This document shows positions 14,673 through 20,749 of a stretch of DNA of 20,749 nucleotides, one piece after another. Under the pieces are notes generated by a model. The model did not search any database. It saw only the letters and a list, made by a program, of their open reading frames with translations, and had not been told where the DNA came from. Made by a program: the position numbers and the translations under genes. The number at the start of each line of letters is the position of its first letter. Within the stretch, counting starts at the first letter, position 1. This DNA comes from JAGLTN01 sp023135255 (GTDB lineage: Bacteria > Planctomycetota > Phycisphaerae > Sedimentisphaerales > Anaerobacaceae): assembly GCA_030639495.1 (NCBI GenBank), contig DAOWCP010000038.1:1-20749 (forward strand), given 5' to 3'.

Positions 14673-16268
14673 TTACTTTATTTTTAACCTGACGCCGCAC
14701 TGCTTGGCCCATTTGAACCATTTTTCTTTCAGCTGTTTTGCGATTTTTGGTTTTTGAGTGATAAGGTTGTTGGTTTCACAGCGGTCTTGTTTAATATTGT
14801 ATAGTTCCCAGCTGTTGGTGTTTTCGCTATCTAAGACGAGCTTCCAGTCGCCTTGCCTTATAGCGTTATTATGCTCATGTTCCCAGTAGAGCAGGCGGTC
14901 TTTGTTGGTATCGTTTTCAAAAGCTGGAATAAGTGACACGCCCTGAAGTGGGGTTAGTTTTTTGTTTTTATAGCTTTGGGGATATTCTGCTGAGGCAGCT
15001 TCTATTATGGTGGGCATGATGTCAATGATATGACCGACCTGGTTTCTGATTTGTCCGCGGTCTGAGATTTTTTCGGGCCAATGCGCGATCAGCGGAGTTG
15101 AAAACCCTCCTTCATGCGCCCAGTGTTTGTAAAGCCTTAAAGGAGTGTTTGAAGCGTTTGCCCAGCTTTGGCCATAACTATGGTAAGAATCTGCTGTGCC
15201 TATTTTGCCTTTCAAATCTCTGCGAAAATTTACGCCGAAAGGGCCGCTTTCGTGACAGGCGCCGTTATCCGACAGGAATAGAATCAAAGTATTTTCAAAC
15301 TTGCCATTTTTCTTTAGCGTCTGCAAAATGCGTCCGATGTTTTGATCCATGTTGTCGATCTGGGCGGCGTAGACAGCCATTTTTCTGTCCATCTCTTTTT
15401 TCTTTGCTTCGTCGAGCTCGTCCCATTTGGCAACCCCGGAATCAGAGGCAGAGAGTTTCCATGTAGAATCAATTATTCCAAGCTTGAGTTGTTTTTCGTA
15501 TCTTTTCTTGCGGAGCTTGTCCCAGCCTGACATATATCGGCCTTGGTATTTTGCAATGTCCCTTTCCCATGCATGTAAAGGCCAATGTGGAGCGGTGTAA
15601 GGTAAATATAAAAAGAAGGGTTCATCGCTGTTATGGTCATTGAGCATGTTTATTGCTTTGTCGGTGAAGGCATCGGTGGAATAAAAATCCTTGCTTGGCG
15701 GTGTTATTCTCCTGTCGTTTTCAACGAAGACTCTGTCAATGTCTTTTGTTCTTGCCTTTTTGATATCAAAATAATTCATGGTTCCGCTGGCCAGGCCATA
15801 GAATTTATCGAAGCCTCGTTTTTCAGGCCAAGCTTCGGGGAATTCACCAACGTGCCATTTGCCTGACATATAACATTTATAACCTGCTGGTTTGAGGACT
15901 TCTGCAATTGTCATGCACTTGTTGTTCAGATATCCCTGGTATGGGCCTTTCTCTGAGCCTCTCCAGTGATCCATTTGGCCAATTCCTGCCTGGTGGGGGT
16001 ATAAACCGGTAAGAATGCTTGCGCGGGTGGGGCAGCATCGGGCACAATTATAAAATTGATTAAAACGTAAACCATCTTTCGCTAAGCTATCGAGGTTTGG
16101 CGTAGATATCTCGCCGCCGTAACAACCGACATCAGAAAAGCCCATATCATCTGCCATTATTAATAATATGTTAGGCTTTTTTGGGGTGGTTTTGCCTTTG
16201 CAGAAATTTCCAAAAGAAAACGAAATTGCGCCTGCGCCGATAAAAGTTAAGAATTCCCTGCGATTCAT
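14673..16268 (-). CDS. Tat-exported arylsulfatase-type sulfatase
   Basis: The 531-residue protein has a short twin-arginine leader (NRREFL then a hydrophobic stretch to about 20) and the full sulfatase core: ADD at 39-41, CCPTRASILTG with C78 as the formylglycine precursor (second Cys is the variable position), GKWHVGE (K136, H138), H227 and SDNG (D333, N334). A long insert with GRYMSGWDKLRKKRYEKQ (about 242-259) and KLGI is characteristic of arylsulfatase A-like members. It shares the export route and core with the next gene but is clearly a different subfamily, so the two probably attack different sulfate positions. It follows the GLUG protein gene by 75 bases and precedes the second sulfatase by 37, all on the minus strand. 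Confidence 0.93.
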   Translation of the reverse strand: MNRREFLTFIGAGAISFSFGNFCKGKTTPKKPNILLIMADDMGFSDVGCYGGEISTPNLDSLAKDGLRFNQFYNCARCCPTRASILTGLYPHQAGIGQMDHWRGSEKGPYQGYLNNKCMTIAEVLKPAGYKCYMSGKWHVGEFPEAWPEKRGFDKFYGLASGTMNYFDIKKARTKDIDRVFVENDRRITPPSKDFYSTDAFTDKAINMLNDHNSDEPFFLYLPYTAPHWPLHAWERDIAKYQGRYMSGWDKLRKKRYEKQLKLGIIDSTWKLSASDSGVAKWDELDEAKKKEMDRKMAVYAAQIDNMDQNIGRILQTLKKNGKFENTLILFLSDNGACHESGPFGVNFRRDLKGKIGTADSYHSYGQSWANASNTPLRLYKHWAHEGGFSTPLIAHWPEKISDRGQIRNQVGHIIDIMPTIIEAASAEYPQSYKNKKLTPLQGVSLIPAFENDTNKDRLLYWEHEHNNAIRQGDWKLVLDSENTNSWELYNIKQDRCETNNLITQKPKIAKQLKEKWFKWAKQCGVRLKIK

Positions 16269-16343
16269 TCATGGCCTTTAATAAAATTAATAATCACAAA
16301 TAAGTTAGCGGAAAACCTTGACTTTGTAAAGATTGCTTTTTTA

Positions 16344-17744
16344 CTACTTCAGCCAGTCGTCGGCTAAGATTGCGAAGTCTGTAAAGTTTACAATTCCATC
16401 GTGATTCAAATCGCCGGCTTTATATTGACGTAAAAAAGGATATGTCTGGTTTTCGCCTATGTTCCATATGTTTATGAAATCCCAGTTTGTGTAGCTGGCT
16501 TGGGTTTTCATTTCATCGGTATTTAGTGGGAGCAGGTTTTCTGTGGTGCTGTTTACGTCATAAGCTATTGATTGGGTTATCTGGGGCGGTAGGATTTGTT
16601 GGTTCCAATAGCAGTTTGAAATTCGGCTGTCGAAGTTTGCGCCGGCGAAGCCGCCAACGTCGATTGTGTAATTGTCTAAAGTTATGCCGGTAGCTGAATA
16701 GCAGTTTTCAATAACGCAGTTTCCTGTTGCCTGATTTGGGTCCGTCGGATTAGTTCCGTCAGAGCCATTATTGCCGATGAAACCACCAACTTGTAAAACG
16801 TTGTTTGCGTTGATAGCGCTTTGGCAATAGCAGTTTTTGATAATGCCGGAAAAAACATAATAACTGTTAAAATGGTTTAATCCAGCAAAGCCTCCTATAG
16901 CGTCCATCTGGTTGGGACAGTTGATGTCGGCGATGCAACCTGAATTTAAGATTACTCCGTTGCTTTTTCCTACAAATCCGCCAGCAAAGTCATCATAATA
17001 ATACAAATCTCCGGATGAATCTACGTGAGCAATTGCAAAACAATTTGAAATCTGGTCGTAGTTTACGCCTACAAGACCACCGGTTCTTTCTGTTGATTGT
17101 ACATAGCAGTTGGTTGTGCAGTTTGAAATTGGGCCTAAATTTCTTCCTACCAAGCCTCCGGCTGCATGTCTGTTGTCTATGACCGAGCCTTCAAAGCTGC
17201 AGTTATTCAAGGTGGCGGAGTTTTGACCAACTAAGCCTCCTGAATAGGCTACATTAAATCCTCCCTCAACGATTATAGAGCCTGTTACTGTGCAATTTTC
17301 AATAATCCCACCATTGGTGTTGCCAGCCAAACCACCTGCTGATCCTCCCTGAAAAAAGCCAGCATCGAGGTTTTCGATGTTTATGTTTTCGATATTAAGG
17401 TTTTGTATTGTGCCGGAGCTTAATTGTCTCCAAAAACCCATATTACCACTATCAGAATTGCCTTGGATATAAATATTTGAAATTGTGTAGTTGTTGCCAT
17501 TAAAGTTGCCGGAGAAAGTTGGGATTACACAGTCTGTGAAGTTGCTATCTGCGAGGTTGATGTCTGCGATGAGGATGATGTATTTGTTGTGGTCCTCTGT
17601 GATTTGGGACAGGGTTAGCAGGTCGTTTGTGTCTGCGATCTGGTAGGGGGTATTAGGCTCGCCGGTTCCGCCGGAGTATTTTGCCGATGCAGGGATGGCT
17701 ATAACAGCAATTGCCAAGATAAAGGTTAGAATAGTTCTTATCAT
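16344..17744 (-). CDS. Secreted GLUG-repeat protein with dockerin-like C-terminus
   Basis: The 466-residue protein has a Sec signal peptide (about 1-21, ending ASA) and a GGTGEPNTPYQI opening. An FSGNFNGNNYTI block and about eight GLUG-type motifs follow (GGLAGN, GGLVGQN, GGLVGRN, GGLVGVN, GGFVGK, GGFAGLN, GGFIGNN, GGFAGAN). It then has a cap with CYWN, TDEM and NWDF. The last 23 residues, GDLNHDGIVNFTDFAIL to the end, form one EF-hand-like dockerin half ending DDWLK. It is a one-module relative of the 712-residue protein. A strong promoter lies 70-100 bases upstream, and the two sulfatase genes follow on the same strand, so the product probably works with them at the cell surface. AAGGA at a suitable distance supports the ATG start. 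Confidence 0.87.
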   Translation of the reverse strand: MIRTILTFILAIAVIAIPASAKYSGGTGEPNTPYQIADTNDLLTLSQITEDHNKYIILIADINLADSNFTDCVIPTFSGNFNGNNYTISNIYIQGNSDSGNMGFWRQLSSGTIQNLNIENINIENLDAGFFQGGSAGGLAGNTNGGIIENCTVTGSIIVEGGFNVAYSGGLVGQNSATLNNCSFEGSVIDNRHAAGGLVGRNLGPISNCTTNCYVQSTERTGGLVGVNYDQISNCFAIAHVDSSGDLYYYDDFAGGFVGKSNGVILNSGCIADINCPNQMDAIGGFAGLNHFNSYYVFSGIIKNCYCQSAINANNVLQVGGFIGNNGSDGTNPTDPNQATGNCVIENCYSATGITLDNYTIDVGGFAGANFDSRISNCYWNQQILPPQITQSIAYDVNSTTENLLPLNTDEMKTQASYTNWDFINIWNIGENQTYPFLRQYKAGDLNHDGIVNFTDFAILADDWLK

Positions 17745-17813
17745 TATTTGTTATTCCTTTCTTCCTGCCGAGCTTATTATTAACGACACCTCTTAATATA
17801 GGATAGGCTCCTC

Positions 17814-17842
17814 ATTATACTATAGATTAAAGTGAATTTCAA
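17814..17842 (-). promoter_or_regulatory. Promoter of the GLUG-sulfatase operon
   Basis: On the minus strand TTGAAA (17842-17837), 17 bases, then a perfect TATAAT (17819-17814). Transcription would start near 17807, about 63 bases before the ATG at 17744. The box match and spacing are the best in the window. Confidence 0.75.
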
Positions 17843-17943
17843 TGTTTAATTTGGTGTTTTTGGTGGAAACTTGATCGGGGGAGTATTCGTTACGGATGTT
17901 TTTTGGGTGAAATCTGGGTAAATTTCAGGTTTCAGCTGGGATT

Positions 17944-17977
17944 TAAAGCCATGAACCACGTTGGATTCACGGCTTTA
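17944..17977. repeat. Long inverted repeat in intergenic region
   Basis: TAAAGCC (17944-17950) pairs with GGCTTTA (17971-17977); after one mismatch the stem continues with TGAA/TTCA and CC/GG. No T-run follows on either strand. It lies in the 395-base gap between the divergent GLUG and small membrane protein genes. Apart from the promoter and this stem, I see a weak hairpin with T5 near 18056-18080 in that gap. Confidence 0.5.
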
Positions 17978-18139
17978 GTATTGTGTTTGCTGTGGTTGGG
18001 GGGTACTATTGTCTGAAGTATTTAAGAGGCAACAGGAATTTTTATACTGAAAAAAGTCGATAACGATAATCGGCTGTTTTTGTAGCTGACTGGTTACAGG
18101 TTAAAAAAATGAAGGTGTTAAATTAAAGGAGATTTTATC

Positions 18140-18304
18140 ATGGGCGCAATTCTACCAGGTTTTTTTATGATCATTTACTTTGGGGCCGTAATCGCTGTAA
18201 TAATTTATATGATACGGTTGTTCATACGCCTTGTTAATGCCATTGAAAAAATAGCGGATTCGTTAGAGAACTGCTGCAAAAGTAAAACTTTTGAAAACCA
18301 GTGA
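18140..18304 (+). CDS. Small single-pass membrane protein, 54 residues
   Basis: ATG 18140 is preceded by AAAGGAG at a good distance and opens a 54-codon frame ending at TGA 18302-18304. Residues about 4-30 form one long hydrophobic segment (MIIYFGAVIAVIIYMIRLFI). A short amphipathic helix follows (LVNAIEKIADSLEN), then a polar tail with a CC pair. The positive residues after the membrane segment suggest a cytoplasmic C-terminus. I do not recognise a family. Short proteins of this shape are common and often poorly annotated. Strong ribosome site and coherent topology argue that it is real. Confidence 0.65.
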   Translation: MGAILPGFFMIIYFGAVIAVIIYMIRLFIRLVNAIEKIADSLENCCKSKTFENQ

Positions 18305-18337
18305 AAACCAAAAACCAGGGACAGCTGACCAGTTTAG

Positions 18338-18437
18338 TCTGATCCCAATTGAATTTTTCCGTTTATCCGCGGGTAAATAACTTAAAAATAACAAGTTACG
18401 GATTTATTCGCGGACATTTCTTAGCCTTCAAGGGTTT
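18338..18437 (+). repeat. Dispersed ~100-bp repeat, copy B2
   Basis: Same orientation as B1 and nearly identical through the CCGCGGG segment and the TAACTT/AAGTTA hairpin. The terminal palindrome has decayed to TAGCCTTCAAGGGTTTA. It lies between the 54-residue protein gene and the convergent 140-residue protein gene; the rest of that gap to 18547 shows nothing recognisable. Confidence 0.88.
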
Positions 18438-18547
18438 AGTCTCGTTTTTATTTCCAGCTATGCGCTGCCCAACCACACGGTTGTTGCCTTTCAATTGATA
18501 ATTTGGTTGGGATTACAGGTGGAGCGGAAAAATTGCAAATTCAACGA

Positions 18548-18970
18548 CTAAATCCAATTACCGGTAACAGACATTTGTGCAGTAAATAATGCCCAGAAAG
18601 CATACCAGCCTGCTAATAAACTTATCTCAACTGCGAGCAATCGAAATCCCTTAGCTTTCCAAATTATAAATCCACAAATAGGGATATGGCATGTAAAAAT
18701 GACTAAGTTTACATAAGAGGGCCATTGAGGAGCCTTGCTTTGGCTATCCTGATGAGCAAATAACGTACCCCATAAAAGAAGAATAAACATTGTAATAAAG
18801 GGAATTAGGGTCAGAAGTTCAGTTTTCTTAAATGAACGTCTTCGTATGATGTGAATATAAAACCATGTGGTGGCAACAATAATAACCAAGGCCATTGTCA
18901 CTACCATCGCTTCCCTCGGCAAGTCCAAACTTTGTTTAAATAACCAGATGAAATCTCTGATACCGTTCAT
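18548..18970 (-). CDS. Four-pass integral membrane protein of unknown function
   Basis: The 140-residue protein has four hydrophobic segments, at about 22-41, 54-70, 87-104 and 111-133, separated by short polar loops. A basic loop IRRRSFKK follows the first segment, placing that loop in the cytoplasm. There is no signal peptide, catalytic motif or family I recognise. The frame is complete, with AGGA upstream of the ATG at 18970. It is transcribed away from mraZ and converges on the 54-residue protein gene. It could be a small regulatory or accessory membrane protein. Confidence 0.6.
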   Translation of the reverse strand: MNGIRDFIWLFKQSLDLPREAMVVTMALVIIVATTWFYIHIIRRRSFKKTELLTLIPFITMFILLLWGTLFAHQDSQSKAPQWPSYVNLVIFTCHIPICGFIIWKAKGFRLLAVEISLLAGWYAFWALFTAQMSVTGNWI

Positions 18971-19254
18971 GCATCCAATCCTAAAAAGTTATTATTATAT
19001 ATCCGCTGACACTATTTTAATTTTACCAAATATTTTTTGCTATATCAATTGCTGTTTGAGATTTGGGAAACTGCGTACTAAGACAGAAGTGGGTGGAATT
19101 GGGAAAATGGTTTTTTAACAGTTTGTTGTTAGAAAAGTGAGAATTTTTTACAAATTTCACGTCCTATAATTTGACGTCAGCAGTCCCATAACGCGAATAT
19201 TTAGAAAAAACTTCACTTTTTCCATAAATTTCTTCAAAAAAAGCATATATTTTT
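18971..19254. other. Intergenic region between divergent genes
   Basis: This AT-rich gap separates the four-pass membrane protein gene and mraZ. Apart from the mraZ promoter at its right edge I see no gene and no clear operator. The TGGGR repeats that bind MraZ in some species are not evident. Confidence 0.4.
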
Positions 19255-19283
19255 TTGACAAATGTGGTTGGAAGTGGTAATGT
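19255..19283 (+). promoter_or_regulatory. mraZ (dcw cluster) promoter
   Basis: A perfect TTGACA (19255-19260), 17 bases, then TAATGT (19278-19283). Transcription would start near 19290. GGAG at 19307-19310 lies eight bases before the mraZ ATG. Confidence 0.75.
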
Positions 19284-19318
19284 AGCCCACGTTAGATAAA
19301 TTCAGTGGAGCAGTTGCC

Positions 19319-19792
19319 ATGCTTTTGTTAACAGGTGAATATCAGCACGTGATCGATAATAAGAACCGGGTTCTTGTTTCGAATAAGCTGCGTAATCAAA
19401 TCGATGCCGATGAGCACGGCAGTTGTTTTTATCTGGTCCTCGGTGCTAACGGCGTGCTTTGTCTCTATCCGGAAAAATACTTCGAGCAGATAGTGCTTGC
19501 AGGTGCGCCGGCGAGTCTTGCTCCTGATGAGGCAGTAGCGTTCGAGAGGATGAGTTTTGCTTTGGCTAATAAGATCGAGCTTGATAAGCAGGGGCGAATA
19601 TTGATTAGTGAGCGGCTTCGCAAGCGGGCAGGTTTGCAGAATAAGATAACGCTTGTCGGTGTGCGGGATCATATTGAGATATGGAACGAAGGGAGCTGGG
19701 AAAGTTTTCTTTCGGATAATATGGCTCAGTATCAAAAGCAGATGTCGCAGGCGAGGCGTGCGGTGCTGCAAAAACAGAATGAAGATGTATAG
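19319..19792 (+). CDS. mraZ: MraZ transcriptional regulator
   Basis: The 157-residue protein has two SpoVT-AbrB swapped-hairpin domains. The first begins GEYQHVIDNKNRVLVSNKLR (6-25; family form GEYxHxLDxKGRxxxPxKLR). The second begins IELDKQGRILISERLRKRAGL (about 87-107). Each carries the DxxxR signature. MraZ forms a ring-shaped oligomer and usually represses its own promoter and the division and cell wall cluster. The expected rsmH follows, separated here by a small gene and a repeat. Length and position at the head of the cluster fit the family well. Confidence 0.93.
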   Translation: MLLLTGEYQHVIDNKNRVLVSNKLRNQIDADEHGSCFYLVLGANGVLCLYPEKYFEQIVLAGAPASLAPDEAVAFERMSFALANKIELDKQGRILISERLRKRAGLQNKITLVGVRDHIEIWNEGSWESFLSDNMAQYQKQMSQARRAVLQKQNEDV

Positions 19793-19853
19793 TTGGCAAG
19801 GTGTTGATTGATAAGGCTTGAAAAATCAGGCTGATTATATAAAGGGTGCAAAA

Positions 19854-20063
19854 ATGATTGGAATGGAATCAGATTATTTTGATGTGTTGAATGGAAGCCT
19901 TACAGGGGAAAGGGAAGTCGACCAGCAGACACATGTTTCGATGGCGGTACTTTCAGATCGCCTTGAAAGAGTCAGGAAGCTGGGTAAGGCTTTTTCTGGA
20001 ATCTGCTTTTCTGAGGATGTGGAACAGTTAAGCAAGAAGTCGTCAGCTTTGGCAGTTGGCTGA
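19854..20063 (+). CDS. Small protein of unknown function between mraZ and rsmH
   Basis: I chose ATG 19854 because AAAGGG lies seven bases upstream; the TTG at 19818 would add 12 residues but has no ribosome site. The 69-residue product is soluble, with no signal or membrane segment. It has an acidic start (MESDYFDVLNGSLTGERE) and a likely helix (VSMAVLSDRLERVRKLGKAF). It then has GICFSEDVEQLSKKSSAL. I recognise no family. It starts 61 bases after the mraZ stop and is probably cotranscribed. Most bacteria have rsmH directly after mraZ, so this gene is an addition, lineage-specific or horizontally gained. Confidence 0.6.
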   Translation: MIGMESDYFDVLNGSLTGEREVDQQTHVSMAVLSDRLERVRKLGKAFSGICFSEDVEQLSKKSSALAVG

Positions 20064-20110
20064 TACCCTTTAGGGTATCAAATTTCCGCGAGGAAAGCTG
20101 TGAAGTGTTG

Positions 20111-20212
20111 CTTATACCCTTAAGGGTAGTAAATGTTCGCGAGGAAAGCTGGAACTTGTTATTTTTAAGTTAGTTACCCGCGGATAAACGGAAAAATTCA
20201 ATTAGGATCAGT
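20111..20212 (-). repeat. Dispersed ~100-bp repeat, copy B3 (inverted), with partial duplications
   Basis: The reverse complement reads ACTGATCCTAATTGAA through CCGCGGG, the TAACTT hairpin region and TACCCTTAAGGGTA, matching B1 and B2. Part of it is repeated on both sides: GATACCCTTTAGGGTATC plus TTCCGCGAGGAAAGCTG at 20062-20100, and GCCCGCGGATAAACGGGC at 20225-20242, which itself forms a GCCCG/CGGGC hairpin. It fills the gap between the 69-residue gene and rsmH inside the cluster transcript. Confidence 0.88.
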
Positions 20213-20271
20213 ATAAAAACAGGCTGCCCGCGGATAAACGGGCAAAATTGTCTGTGAGTAGTAATTTATAA

Positions 20272-20749
20272 GTGGATAACAGTACAGAACACATACCTGT
20301 TTTGGCTAAGACGTTGGCTGAGCGGATAAGCTTGCCGCAGGAAGCGGTGATGGTCGATGCGACCATAGGGCATGGAGGCCATAGTTTGCTGCTTGGTAGT
20401 TTACTGGGCCCTGAGGGCACGATAATCGGGTTGGACATAGACAAAAATTCCATCCAAAGGGCCCATTTGAAATTAAAAGACCTTGCATGCAGGGTTTTGA
20501 TAGTGAATGAGAATTTTTCTCATATAGAAGAAGTGGTTGAAAATGCGGAGGTTGGTAAGGTTGATCTTATTCTTGCTGATCTTGGGATTTGCTCGGCACA
20601 GTTGACCGATGTTGATATGGGGCTGAGTTTTCAGGAAAACATGCCTCTTGATATGAGATTAGACAAAAGATTAAAGACGACAGCGGCCGATATAATTAAC
20701 AGAACAGATGAGAAATCTTTGGCTGACTTGATATATAAATATGGTGAAG
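20272..20749 (+). CDS. rsmH: RsmH, 16S rRNA m4C1402 methyltransferase (partial, 3' truncated by window)
   Basis: The frame from GTG 20272 reads HIPVLAKTL near the start, then VDATIGHGGHS (SAM-binding loop), IIGLDIDKNSI (acidic end of the second strand), LADLGICSAQL (family form LDLGVSSPQL) and PLDMRLDKR. These are the ordered core motifs of RsmH (MraW), which methylates N4 of cytidine 1402 in 16S rRNA. A stop codon lies directly before the GTG, so this is the earliest possible start; the ribosome site is weak. About 159 of roughly 300 residues are visible. The Cys in GICSAQ is unusual. The repeat B3 ends about 30 bases upstream. Confidence 0.93.
   Translation, partial: MDNSTEHIPVLAKTLAERISLPQEAVMVDATIGHGGHSLLLGSLLGPEGTIIGLDIDKNSIQRAHLKLKDLACRVLIVNENFSHIEEVVENAEVGKVDLILADLGICSAQLTDVDMGLSFQENMPLDMRLDKRLKTTAADIINRTDEKSLADLIYKYGE

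Noticed and set aside
19818..19853. TTG start extending the mraZ-rsmH small protein by 12 residues
   Set aside because: No ribosome binding site precedes TTG 19818, whereas AAAGGG stands seven bases before ATG 19854.
13101..20242. CRISPR array
   Set aside because: The repeats are ~100 bp, thousands of bases apart, in both orientations, with genes between them and no cas genes; no short regularly spaced repeats were seen anywhere.

Overview
The window looks like a chromosomal segment from a moderately AT-rich bacterium of the Planctomycetota, most likely the Phycisphaerae. This is inferred from gene content and not from any database match. The pointers are two Tat-exported sulfatases, secreted GLUG-repeat and beta-helix proteins, short dockerin-like C-terminal tails, an ECF sigma-factor relic, and a dcw cluster that begins mraZ - small gene - rsmH.

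Layout. 1-166 is the 3' end of uvrC. 184-1238 is a promoter and a GGDEF diguanylate cyclase with a degenerate receiver-like N-terminus. 4190-1253 (minus strand) is a tight operon of cytoplasmic Ser/Thr kinase, PPP-like phosphatase and membrane glycosyltransferase. 4364-4543 is a tRNA-Asn unit with its own promoter and terminator. 4508-6122 is a degraded zone: a GIY-YIG relic, an intact greA-type gene, a tyrosine-recombinase tail and an ECF sigma pseudogene interrupted by an amber codon. 6141-11924 holds two large secreted proteins, each followed by a copy of a ~235-bp direct repeat; the first copy runs into a second recombinase tail. 12527-13001 is a glycine-rich RRM RNA-binding protein behind a structured leader. 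17842-13226 (minus) is a probable operon of a GLUG/dockerin-like protein and two sulfatases. 18140-18970 holds two small membrane proteins, and 19255-20749 starts the dcw cluster.

How it fits together. The sulfatases with the GLUG and beta-helix proteins suggest exported machinery for sulfated polysaccharide. No sulfatase-maturating enzyme, transporter or glycoside hydrolase lies in the window, so the pathway is incomplete here. The kinase and phosphatase probably act on opposite sides of one phosphorylation switch, possibly tied to the glycosyltransferase encoded next to them.

The least explained structures are repeats. A ~100-bp hairpin-containing element occurs three times (13101, 18338, and inverted at 20111), and one copy sits between mraZ and rsmH. 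A gene / 235-bp repeat / recombinase-tail arrangement surrounds the two secreted-protein genes. I see no CRISPR array, rRNA, complete insertion sequence or recognisable defence system. All similarities were judged by eye from motifs.
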